A DNA stretch of 64,000 nt from Planctomycetota bacterium (GTDB taxonomy: Bacteria > Planctomycetota > Planctomycetia > Pirellulales > Pirellulaceae): contig CAUJHS010000045.1 of the NCBI GenBank assembly GCA_963204915.1, positions 1 through 64,000 of the forward strand, in the 5' to 3' direction. Position 1 is the first letter of the stretch; every line of letters begins with the position of its first letter. The translations under genes were made by a program, and so were the position numbers. The notes beneath the pieces were generated by a model that did not search any database, was not told the origin of the DNA, and saw nothing but the letters and a program-made list of their open reading frames with translations. Below are positions 45,173-53,150 of the stretch, one piece after another.

Positions 45173-46306
45173 TCAAGAAGACGACGCCAACGCGTCGCCC
45201 AGTTCCCGCAAGAAGGTGTTCACATCGTCTGAGGTGTTGTAACCGTGCCACGCGACACGAATGCGGCCGGCATGGTGCATCACATGAATGTTCTTGGCGC
45301 GCAAGTGTTGGTAAATTTTCTCGGTCGAAGGATGCCGAAACGCCAGAATTCCCGCGAGCGAGGCCGGATCGCGCGGCGACAGCAAATCGACGGGCATGGC
45401 CTTCAAGCCTTCCAGACATTCCTCGACCAAGGGCCGCGCGGCGCGGTCGATTTCGGCCACGCCCACATGGTGAATGTATTCCAACCCCGCGCGAATGGCG
45501 TACACGGCGGGGAAGTTCGGCATGCCCACGGTAAAGCTCGCGGCGCCCGGATGGCTGACCGCCCGCTCAAACCGATGGGCGCCAAACGCATCTTCCAGGT
45601 TGAACCAGCCGCCCGCAGGCACGGTCCATTCAGCGGCGCGCGCCGCAGGCACGCCAACCAGCCCTCCGCCATGGCTCGCCAGAATCCACTTGTGCGTGCT
45701 ACTGATGATCAAGTCCGCTCCCGACAGGTCGAGCGGAATGCGGCCCAGCGCCTGAGTCACATCAATCGCCAGCAGGGCCGAAGAATGGCGACGCACCGCC
45801 TCGACCACCTCGCGCAGCGGAAGCATAAAACCATTGAAGAAGCTGACAAGCGACACCGTGACCAGACGCGTGCGCGGAGTCAGCAACGCAATCAAATCTT
45901 CCGTCCGCAGCGCTCCCTGCTTGGCCTTCCAAAGCCGCGCTGTGGCCGGGCAGGACGGTTGCAGCCACGGCGTGGCGCCGGCGGGGAAGTCGAGATCGTT
46001 GATCACCACTTCATCCCCGTCGCGCAGCCGCAGCGCGAGCGCCGCCAGGTTATACGCTTCCGACGAACACGAACAAATGCTCACCTCGCGCGGTGTTAAA
46101 CCATAGAATGAAGCCACGAGCGCTTTGGCCGCTTCCCATTCAGCGAAGTGTCGCTCGCGACCGTCCATGCCAAGCTGCTTGTCCGCAAAATACTTCTCTA
46201 GCGCGGCGCGCACGGCCAGCGGCGGAATCCCCTCGGCCGCCGTGTTCAAATACACCATCTCCTGGAGTGAGGGGAACGACTCCCGCCGCGAAGCGTCCGT
46301 CAACAT
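45173..46306 (-). CDS. Class V aminotransferase (cysteine desulfurase-like)
   Basis: 377 residues from the ATG at 46306, with GGGAGG nine bases upstream. PLP enzyme of fold type I. Seen: VYLNTAAEGIPP at the N-terminus, SCSSEAYNLAALAL, and the PLP lysine in SSTHKWILASHGGGL. No clear catalytic Cys loop of IscS/SufS type can be identified, so cysteine desulfurase activity is uncertain; a related transaminase or lyase is possible. It precedes ric by 56 bases, which would fit supply of sulfur for cluster repair, but this is inference from position. Confidence 0.85.
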   Translation of the reverse strand: MLTDASRRESFPSLQEMVYLNTAAEGIPPLAVRAALEKYFADKQLGMDGRERHFAEWEAAKALVASFYGLTPREVSICSCSSEAYNLAALALRLRDGDEVVINDLDFPAGATPWLQPSCPATARLWKAKQGALRTEDLIALLTPRTRLVTVSLVSFFNGFMLPLREVVEAVRRHSSALLAIDVTQALGRIPLDLSGADLIISSTHKWILASHGGGLVGVPAARAAEWTVPAGGWFNLEDAFGAHRFERAVSHPGAASFTVGMPNFPAVYAIRAGLEYIHHVGVAEIDRAARPLVEECLEGLKAMPVDLLSPRDPASLAGILAFRHPSTEKIYQHLRAKNIHVMHHAGRIRVAWHGYNTSDDVNTFLRELGDALASSS

Positions 46307-46454
46307 GAACGTGCACCTCCCGCACCAAACGACAGCTTGTTTCACCGCTCCCCCGCGGGGAGCGTGTTGACGCCGCCATGTAACTTCGATTCGCATCACA
46401 CGCGACCACGACCCGCCTGCGGCGTGCGCTCGGAAGCGGTTCCACGGTGGGGCG

Positions 46455-48797
46455 CTACGGGTTGTGATTTACCCGCGTTTTCAGATGCTCGCAATTGAGC
46501 ACCTTTTCGACCAGGTCGAGCGGCCGGTAGTAGTAGTGGTTCGACGCTTCAAAACCAAGCCGCGAATCGGCCTGGCACAGCGAGAACAGCGTTTTGGCCA
46601 GTTGCACCTCGTCGTTCAATTCCTGGCGAAGTCGCGCGCGGGCGTTCTCCTGTTGCGGGGCGTTCGCGCCGGGTTCGAGCAGGGCATCGCGCGCCGCCAC
46701 GAACCGCGCTTGATTTGCAACCGACGCAAAATGAACTTGAGCCGCCTGAGCGATCCGCAACTCTGACTGGGCGTGCGACTGCCGCTCGGGCAGCGCCATT
46801 TGCACCGCCTGCCGGAGCGGCTCCAGTCCCGCGGCCCACCCGTTGGCCACCTGTTCCATCTGGTCGATAAACACCTCGGTCGGGTAGGGGCCGCGCCACC
46901 CGCGCAAATCGTCATACGGAAAACCCACCATCGTGGCGTGATACCCGGTGGGTCGTTCAAACAATAAGTTCGCCGGGCCGACTTGTTGCGGCCCGAGATA
47001 CAACAACCCGCCATGATAAGGATACTCGGCAAAGGCCCGGCTAAACGCACGCCACGCTTGCCGCGCCCACGGAGCGCCCTCGCCGTACACGTCCGAAGCG
47101 AGAGAATTTAACACCTCATCCACACTTGCCTGAGGTTGCTCGGCGAAGCGCTGGGCAATTCGCAAATTCGGCGAAGGATACCCGCCCAACGACCAGGACA
47201 GCATGGCGCCGTCGATCTTTTGCTGAGCCAAGTTCCGGCAATGCTCGGCCACCAGGTCCATGACCGGCAAATAAGGAACCGCCGACAACTCCCAGGTGTT
47301 GTTCAACTGCATTTTAGCGGCGGTCTTAAGCCCGGCTTGCTGCGCCAGCGCCCAATGCCGCGTGGCCCGCGGACCCGGCCCCACGGCGGAAATGGAATAC
47401 TCGCCAATTGCGGTTTTCACGCCGCCGCGCTCGATCGGCTTGGACCATTCGCTGACCGACATGAACCAAACATCTTTGGGCAATCGCGCGATGAAATCGG
47501 CGGCGTCGCCGTGCCCGCGCCAGCCCCAGTCCCACGCAATCACCTTGGCCTGCGGATTTCCCCGATGGACTCCTTTCGCAATCGTGGCGTTCACTTCGGC
47601 AATGATTTCATCGTCGCGGCGCGCCTTGCATCGCGGGCAGCCTTGTTGATTCCCGTGCGACGCACAGTTGGTGAAGTTTTCCGAGGCGGTAATGGTGAAC
47701 ACGCCGCCCAGGTCGGGAACTTCGGTGAAGACATGGGCGAGCGAATCTTCCAGCCATTGCCGCACCTGCGGGTTACTGGTGCACATCGCCTGCCATTCGC
47801 CTTCCACAACGCCGGCCATTTCCGGACGCTGGGCGAAAAACTCGGGCGGCATGGCGCGCGGCTCGTTCATGTACAAGTAGACCGAGATTCCCTGCCGCTT
47901 GGCGCGCGTCACCAGGTCGCGCAATGTTTCGAGGCGTCGTTCATGCCCTTCGCCAAACTCGGGAAACCGCGGGCCGCCCGGCGCCAGTTGCCGCAGCACG
48001 ACATGTAGCCACACGCCGTTGATGCCGTTGTCGGCCAGCCGCGCCAACAAGCCGTCGGGGTAGGGGTCCAGCTGTGGGTCGATCAGCGGATCGCCAAACG
48101 AACCGAAGTAGGAATAGATGTAACGCAAACCCGCCCGATTGCGCGAAGCGTCGCTCGTCGACGGGACCACATTCGGGTCGACTTGACTGAGATCTTTGAC
48201 GAACTGAAACGCGGGTTCGCCCGGTTGCGTAAGACCTTCTTCAAAGTGTGCTTCGATCAGTTGCTTGATTTCGGCAGCGCGGCGCTGCGCTGCTTCGTTC
48301 GGCTCTTGCCAGCGGACCGGTTCGCAACGGGGTTTGGCCTGCCCAAGCTTGTGGTACAGAAAGTCATCTTCCCGCAGCGCGACGGCCAGCTCCTCAGCCT
48401 CCATGTCGATCAACGTCAAAATTTGCTCATACGGAAGCAAATGCCAGTTGCGGCGCAACACGGTGATATAACCGCGCCGCCGCCACTCGGGCAACACGCG
48501 CTCGACCGGCGGAAGCCCCATCGAAGCGGCCAGCCGGCGAACGTTCGCTTCCGTGGCGCCCACCGCCTGCGCAATTCGGGCCGGCTCGACCAGTTGCCAG
48601 TTGCGCCACACCACAGCGTGCAACCGATCGGGAAAGTGTGCGAACTCGACCGGCGCCGGCTGAGCGCCCTCGGGCAGCGTGTGTTGAGCCAAAGCCGCTT
48701 CGCTCCCCCAAATGGCCAAGGCGAACAACGCGAAGATACGCCACGTTCGCGTCCTCAAGCATGCAGGCTGAGTTTTGTCGATCATGACCAGGTTCAT
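46455..48797 (-). CDS. Large exported glycosidase-like protein with HTH-like repeats
   Basis: 780 residues. Signal peptide to about residue 37 (LALAQ-type end). Two homologous helical repeats follow: VVWRNWQLVEPARIAQAVGATEANV and VLRRNWHLLPYEQILTLI, each with an RNW core; they look like helix-turn-helix modules but sit in an exported protein. The rest (about 200-700) reads as a TIM-barrel: YIYSYFGSFGDPLIDP, NGINGVWLHVVLRQL, YLYMNEPRAMPPEFF, FTITASENFTNC, and a Cys-rich CASHGNQQGCPRC that may bind zinc. Related to uncharacterised GH20-like proteins, I think; the catalytic residues are not assigned. Its ATG overlaps the stop of the 80-residue gene as ATGA, so the two are coupled. Confidence 0.6.
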   Translation of the reverse strand: MNLVMIDKTQPACLRTRTWRIFALFALAIWGSEAALAQHTLPEGAQPAPVEFAHFPDRLHAVVWRNWQLVEPARIAQAVGATEANVRRLAASMGLPPVERVLPEWRRRGYITVLRRNWHLLPYEQILTLIDMEAEELAVALREDDFLYHKLGQAKPRCEPVRWQEPNEAAQRRAAEIKQLIEAHFEEGLTQPGEPAFQFVKDLSQVDPNVVPSTSDASRNRAGLRYIYSYFGSFGDPLIDPQLDPYPDGLLARLADNGINGVWLHVVLRQLAPGGPRFPEFGEGHERRLETLRDLVTRAKRQGISVYLYMNEPRAMPPEFFAQRPEMAGVVEGEWQAMCTSNPQVRQWLEDSLAHVFTEVPDLGGVFTITASENFTNCASHGNQQGCPRCKARRDDEIIAEVNATIAKGVHRGNPQAKVIAWDWGWRGHGDAADFIARLPKDVWFMSVSEWSKPIERGGVKTAIGEYSISAVGPGPRATRHWALAQQAGLKTAAKMQLNNTWELSAVPYLPVMDLVAEHCRNLAQQKIDGAMLSWSLGGYPSPNLRIAQRFAEQPQASVDEVLNSLASDVYGEGAPWARQAWRAFSRAFAEYPYHGGLLYLGPQQVGPANLLFERPTGYHATMVGFPYDDLRGWRGPYPTEVFIDQMEQVANGWAAGLEPLRQAVQMALPERQSHAQSELRIAQAAQVHFASVANQARFVAARDALLEPGANAPQQENARARLRQELNDEVQLAKTLFSLCQADSRLGFEASNHYYYRPLDLVEKVLNCEHLKTRVNHNP

Positions 48798-49036
48798 AAC
48801 ATGCTGGGAGTGGGGTTATGCACGACCTCTTCCGGGTCGCTCGCATCGAGCGGCGTGGGCGACGCCTCCCAGCTTTGGTAACTGGCTAGCGCGCTTCCTT
48901 GCTCGAATTTGCCGGAACGTTCGCCCGTGGACGATAACGTGGCCCAACGCACATAGGCAAGCAGTTGCTGCTCGGAGCCGAACGTTGCGACGAGCTTCCG
49001 CACGCCGTCTCGCTTGTAAGCGTAAAGAAAATGCAT
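48794..49036 (-). CDS. Small conserved-looking protein of unknown function
   Basis: 80 residues. Begins MHFLYAYKRDGVRKLVATFGSE and ends in an acidic tail. Charged, no signal peptide, no membrane segment, no motif I recognise. The ATG lies two bases after the cupin stop codon, and its own TGA overlaps the next ATG, so cupin, this gene and the glycosidase-like gene form a tightly coupled trio. Tight packing and protein-like composition support it as a real gene. Confidence 0.7.
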   Translation of the reverse strand: MHFLYAYKRDGVRKLVATFGSEQQLLAYVRWATLSSTGERSGKFEQGSALASYQSWEASPTPLDASDPEEVVHNPTPSML

Positions 49037-49038
49037 GA

Positions 49039-49383
49039 CTACGCCTGCGTGGTTTTGTGTTGCAACAAGATGGTGAGTAGAACCGACGCATCTTCGATGG
49101 CGCGCACGGCGTGGGGCGTCGCGCCCGACAGGTACGTCAACTCTCCCGCAGCCAACCGCCGGTTGACGTCGCCGCAAGCCAATTCGACCACGCCTTCCAA
49201 GCATTGGAGGGTGATTTCTCCCGGCACCTGGTGCGTGGGGATCGCTTTTCCCGCCGGCGCGGCCAGGCGAATCACCTCCAAGTCATCGGTCTTGATGAGC
49301 GTTTCGGTGCGTGCTTCTTGAACGCTTCCCCCCTGCGGTTGAACCCGGACGACTTCTCCCGGTCGAGCATGCTGCAATGCCAT
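49039..49383 (-). CDS. Small cupin-domain protein
   Basis: 114 residues from the ATG at 49383, with AAGGAG seven bases upstream. A single cupin barrel: THQVPGEITLQCLEGVVEL and YLSGATPHAVRAIEDASVLLTIL. The usual metal motif 1 (HxH...E...G) is reduced to H..PGE, and motif 2 keeps the PxH, so a metal may or may not be bound. Divergent from the Rrf2 gene and first of a coupled run with the 80-residue and glycosidase-like genes; the dyad at 49454-49477 is placed to control both directions. Confidence 0.85.
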   Translation of the reverse strand: MALQHARPGEVVRVQPQGGSVQEARTETLIKTDDLEVIRLAAPAGKAIPTHQVPGEITLQCLEGVVELACGDVNRRLAAGELTYLSGATPHAVRAIEDASVLLTILLQHKTTQA

Positions 49384-49453
49384 GACGTTCTCCTTTGGCA
49401 TGAAACCGATCGGCGCTGCGCCGCCAGCAACGCGTGTCTGCTAGGTATTCTAG

Positions 49454-49477
49454 ACCTTGAAATCTATACGTCAAGGT
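49454..49477. promoter_or_regulatory. Perfect dyad ACCTTGA-N10-TCAAGGT, candidate Rrf2 operator
   Basis: Seven-base perfect inverted repeat that covers the -35 and most of the spacer of the Rrf2 promoter. Half-site spacing of 17 bases centre to centre suits a dimer. It is also 71 bases upstream of the divergent cupin start. Confidence 0.6.
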
Positions 49478-49484
49478 ATATAAT
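49457..49484 (+). promoter_or_regulatory. Promoter of the Rrf2 regulator gene
   Basis: TTGAAA (49457-49462), 16-base spacer, consensus TATAAT (49479-49484). Start predicted near 49491, so the leader is about 15 bases and carries the GAGAGGAAAA ribosome site. Confidence 0.65.
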
Positions 49485-49505
49485 TCACGCGAGAGGAAAA
49501 AAGCC

Positions 49506-49934
49506 ATGTTACCAAAAACTGCCGAATACGCCCTGCGCGCGGTTGTCTGCATGGCGTCGGACGAGCACGCCCAATCGGCCGATCATCTCGCGGCCGCAAC
49601 GCAAGTGCCACGCCGCTACTTACACAAGGTGCTGCAAGCCCTGGTGCGGGCAGGACTGGCGCGGTCCCAGCCAGGACCTCGCGGCGGCTATGCGCTCGAG
49701 CGGGCGCCGGAAGCAATTACGCTGCTTGATGTGGTAAACGCCGTAGGAGCCGTCGAGCGCATTCGCGCCTGTCCGTTGCAATTAAAAACCCACACGCGGC
49801 TTTGCCCGCTGCACCAGGAGTTAGATAACGCCTATGCGGCGGTCGAGGCGGCGTTTGCACGCGTGACCGTCGCGCAAGTGATGCGACAACCCGGTGTTCC
49901 CACTCCCTTGTGCGAAGTGGGCGGCGCGAAATAA
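49506..49934 (+). CDS. Rrf2-family transcriptional regulator (NsrR/IscR-like)
   Basis: 142 residues. Winged-helix Rrf2 domain: KTAEYALRAVVCMA, LAAATQVPRRYLHKVLQALVRAGL and GPRGGYALER. The Fe-S ligand loop has Cys89 and Cys100 (ACPLQLKTHTRLCPLH) but not the middle cysteine of the C-X5-C-X5/7-C pattern; His96 or His103 could replace it, and a further Cys136 sits near the end. So it may bind an atypical cluster or sense NO or redox by other means. Autoregulation is suggested by the dyad across its promoter. Divergent from the cupin gene and near nrfHA and ric. Confidence 0.9.
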   Translation: MLPKTAEYALRAVVCMASDEHAQSADHLAAATQVPRRYLHKVLQALVRAGLARSQPGPRGGYALERAPEAITLLDVVNAVGAVERIRACPLQLKTHTRLCPLHQELDNAYAAVEAAFARVTVAQVMRQPGVPTPLCEVGGAK

Positions 49935-50048
49935 GTGGTGAGATGCATCACAAGCATGCGATGCAAGCTCGACGAACGAATCGAGCGTTCGGCGCCGGAC
50001 CCACGTTCCGGTTCAATCAAGTTGGCTCCGGTTGAATTAAGCATCCGG

Positions 50049-51221
50049 TTAACGCAATCGGGCTTGGGCGCGAACACCGTCGAGCAAGTTTTGCGTCACA
50101 CGGTCCGCCGGATTGGCTCGGAGTACGCGCTCCAGTTGTTGTTCCGCAGTGGCCAAATCGCCCAGCACCAGGCTGTGATACGCCAGCAGGAATCGGGCGT
50201 CGGCCGAGTCCGGATTGGAAATCACGTACATGGTCAAACTTCGCAAGTGCGATTCGTAGCGATTCGGATCATCGTACAATCGGCTCACGGTTTCATAGTC
50301 CCAACCTTGGGCGACTGCCAAAACAGAATAGATGACGGCGGCCGCTTCCGGGTAGCGTTGTTGGGCGAACAGCACCAAGGCGCGGAACTGGTGCAGCGTG
50401 GGATCCGTTGGCAGGCGAGCAATGGCCTCGTCGATCATCGCGCGCGATTGATCGTAGAGTCCCGCGCGGAAATATTCTCGCGCCGCATCGAACCGGCTGA
50501 TCGCCTGTTCCGAGCGAATCAAGTCTTCGCGCGTTTCGCGGTAATCGACACTGGGCACACGCAGGGGCGCCGAGTAATCAAACCCCAGCGCCGTCACGAC
50601 CGTCGGCCGTACGTAAAACGGATTGGCGAATCCCACCGTCACGCCCCCCACCGAGAAAAACGATCCCGAAGTGGTGACTGAACTGTAATAGTTGGTGTAC
50701 ATCGGACGGTACCAACCCGACCACCACGACGGCCGCCAATGGTAATGCAGCTGGGAATAATACGGCCGGTATTGATGGTGGCTATGATACGAATTGTAAT
50801 TGTTGTTGATATTTGCGATGTTATTAATATTGTTGATATTATTCACAATCGTCTGGTCGGGGCGACCGACAGGAGGCCGATACCCCGGCGACGGCCGATA
50901 GCCCGACGTGGGCGGCCGATAACCCGGCGAGGGACGAACATTCCCAATCGGCGGTCGCGCCACACTCCCCGGATACGAGGGAAGCACCGACGCCTGCGGA
51001 GGCGCCGAGCCCATGCCCATCGACGGCCGATAGGTTCCCGTGCGTTGACGATACGCCGCCGAGCGGCTTTGCGGCGCCGAGAGCGAAGGTCCCGACGAAA
51101 TCGCCGACCGACCCCCACTGGCGCCCACGCGAGTCACGTCTCCGGGCGGCAGGGCCAGCGCCACGGCTGGGAGAAGCACACCCGCCGCTCCCAACACCTT
51201 GATCCAAACCGTCCGTCGCAT
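50049..51221 (-). CDS. Exported Asn/Pro/Gly/Tyr-rich protein with TPR domain
   Basis: 390 residues. Signal peptide to about residue 24, then a low-complexity region: GYRPP-type repeats (about 95-120: PGYRPPTSGYRPSPGYRPP), an Asn/Ile repeat (NNINNINNIANINNN), and a Tyr/His/Trp-rich stretch. The second half (about 215-390) is TPR-like helices (DAAREYFRAGLYDQSRAMIDEAI, HQFRALVLFAQQRYPEAAAVI). Probably a surface or periplasmic scaffold. ATG preceded by AGGTGAG. It follows the SnoaL-like gene by 140 bases on the same strand. No enzymatic motif. Confidence 0.75.
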   Translation of the reverse strand: MRRTVWIKVLGAAGVLLPAVALALPPGDVTRVGASGGRSAISSGPSLSAPQSRSAAYRQRTGTYRPSMGMGSAPPQASVLPSYPGSVARPPIGNVRPSPGYRPPTSGYRPSPGYRPPVGRPDQTIVNNINNINNIANINNNYNSYHSHHQYRPYYSQLHYHWRPSWWSGWYRPMYTNYYSSVTTSGSFFSVGGVTVGFANPFYVRPTVVTALGFDYSAPLRVPSVDYRETREDLIRSEQAISRFDAAREYFRAGLYDQSRAMIDEAIARLPTDPTLHQFRALVLFAQQRYPEAAAVIYSVLAVAQGWDYETVSRLYDDPNRYESHLRSLTMYVISNPDSADARFLLAYHSLVLGDLATAEQQLERVLRANPADRVTQNLLDGVRAQARLR

Positions 51222-51361
51222 AACTCACCTCGCGATTGGAAAAACTTCTGCCAATGTTGTGTTCCTGCCCGCCGCCCCGAGGGCAATCACCCCGTCGTCG
51301 GCGGCTGCTTCCGTTCGCCCAGGAATTTGCACCATTCCGGGCAGGGGCGGAGGGTCGGAAG

Positions 51362-52300
51362 TTATTGCGGCGCCTTCTTGGCCGGGGGAGCCTGCTTCGG
51401 TCCCGGTTGGGCCTTGGGCTTCTCCGCCACGCGCGCGTACGTTTGTTCGGAATCGGGCAACGGTTCGCCCGCGACCTCGCGCGCCGTAGACGACCACCGA
51501 GCGGTCGAACCATCGAGCCGCTCCCAGGACATCACCGACGTGCCGATGCGGCCATCGGGCAGCACGGCCGTCACGCCAATTCGCCAGACGCTGCCGTCTA
51601 ACGTCCAAGGACCGCCCCCGTAACCGCCGCGGCTGTCAAAATACCAAGAGCGGAAGCGTCCCTCGGCCGGATCAAACGCGATCCAAGTGACCACTTCGAA
51701 GTCGTCTTCGTTCGACGTGATATGGAACCGTTGCACGAGAAAATTCTTCGCGAGCTGCCAGTCGCAATCGAGCGTGATCTGGTATTTGTCCGACTTCGCC
51801 TCCCAGCGGCCCACCAGCCAAGACAAATCTTCTAACGCGGGTTTTTCTTGCGGCGCTTCCTCAACTTCCAACGGAATGTCACGCGCCGAGCGAATCCGCC
51901 AAGCGCCGTCTTGCTTGGTCCACACCACGGCGTAGCGCCCGCGGGCCACATCGCCGTTGGCCGAGGTGAGTTCGAGGACGCCGTCGTCCATAATCACTTC
52001 CGGCGCCAGTTGTTTGCACGCATCGGAAGTCATTTTGATGGTCCGACCGGGATTGTCGGCGAACCCGCGGCGGAAAAGGGCGGCGATTAAGTCTCGCCCC
52101 TGGTGGAAGTTACCGCGAATGTCGACAAAGTCGGCGTTCTCGGTCCAGAAGTCCATCACCTGGTTCACCGAGCCGGTGTTGTACGCCGCCGTGTACTTCT
52201 CCAGCGTGGGGGCCAATTCTTTCGCGGCGTCTCCCTCCGCGGCGGTCGCCGTCGCCGCCCCGAGGAACACCCCAAGCAGCAATACCGAGTGGCGAATCAT
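51362..52300 (-). CDS. Exported SnoaL/NTF2-like protein (SgcJ/EcaC type)
   Basis: 312 residues from the ATG at 52300, with GAGGAGG nine bases upstream. Signal peptide of about 21 residues. Residues 25-150 form an NTF2-like SnoaL fold (LEKYTAAYNTGSVNQVMDFWTENADFVDIRGNFHQGRDLIAAL), the second part (about 165-290) a beta-rich domain (LSWLVGRWEAK). A Pro/Lys tail ends the protein. These proteins are common in planctomycetes; their ligands are unknown. A promoter lies about 183-210 bases upstream. Confidence 0.82.
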   Translation of the reverse strand: MIRHSVLLLGVFLGAATATAAEGDAAKELAPTLEKYTAAYNTGSVNQVMDFWTENADFVDIRGNFHQGRDLIAALFRRGFADNPGRTIKMTSDACKQLAPEVIMDDGVLELTSANGDVARGRYAVVWTKQDGAWRIRSARDIPLEVEEAPQEKPALEDLSWLVGRWEAKSDKYQITLDCDWQLAKNFLVQRFHITSNEDDFEVVTWIAFDPAEGRFRSWYFDSRGGYGGGPWTLDGSVWRIGVTAVLPDGRIGTSVMSWERLDGSTARWSSTAREVAGEPLPDSEQTYARVAEKPKAQPGPKQAPPAKKAPQ

Positions 52301-52482
52301 GGGGTAAAACCTCCTCAAAGTAGAAGAACGGGGACCTGTTCCACGCGCACCGACAACCTGAGACGCGCTTGCATTATTGCGATGCGTCAATCCCCACACA
52401 AGCAAATCGTCGCCAAGGCAGGCGTTCTCCTCGATGAGAACCATACGACGAGCCGGCGCGCACCACCACACATCGCACATAT

Positions 52483-52510
52483 ATTATACAAACGTACAGT
52501 ATAAAATCAA
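52483..52510 (-). promoter_or_regulatory. Candidate promoter of the SnoaL-like gene with dyad
   Basis: Minus strand TTGATT (52510-52505), 16-base spacer, TATAAT (52488-52483). The spacer and -10 hold TATAC-N9-GTATA (52485-52503), a possible operator. Leader would be about 175 bases. Confidence 0.45.
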
Positions 52511-52837
52511 GAGTTCGTACCGAAGTTCGTCCATGGATTGAACACCTCTTGGCAAGTTACGCTGCTGGGTTAATCCACAACTGCATATGTTTTAACGATT
52601 TATGCGGCTCCGGCGCGGCGCAAGTTTTTCCACAAGATTTTCTTCTCTTCCAAAGAACTAGAACGGCTAATCGGACGTCCGCCGCGATATGGCCCGCCCC
52701 CCTCACCGTGGGTGCTTTGGCACGACGCGACCTTGAGCTGCGGGCCGCGGTTGCGGTTCACTTGGTCGAGGGAGCAAGAACCGCCCGCGCGCATGACGGC
52801 TAAATCAATCGCGTTCGTGACCGCCGGCGCTCGAAAA

Positions 52838-52866
52838 TTGACTTCCCCCGCGACACGGGTTAGGCT
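52838..52866 (+). promoter_or_regulatory. Candidate promoter upstream of the unknown gene
   Basis: TTGACT (52838-52843), 17-base spacer, TAGGCT (52861-52866). About 285 bases upstream of the start at 53151. Confidence 0.4.
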
Positions 52867-53150
52867 CTTTCCGGCGTGGCGATTGGCGGCCCGCTTCGGA
52901 CAAGCCACAGTAAGTCGCTGGCTTGACCGTTCGACGCCTCGCTTTGCCGTGCATCTTTCGCCCTGCGCTTCTCGTTGCGAAGGATTTTGAGGCGACGCTT
53001 GCTAGTGCGTCAAAGACTCCGCTACCAACCACACGCCGCCGTAGCGTAGAGGTCGGTCGAACCTTTCCCACTCGGATGCTGTCCGAACTCTATTGCCGTC
53101 AAATGTTGAACGCTGAGGCGACTGCATTGGTAGCCGGCCAGGAGAAATCA

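Larger units (their letters stand above)
52301..53150. other. 850-base intergenic region
   Basis: Between the divergent SnoaL-like and unknown-protein genes. It contains the two candidate promoters listed separately. Short open frames here have composition unlike proteins; I see no gene, tRNA or clear repeat in the rest. Confidence 0.5.
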
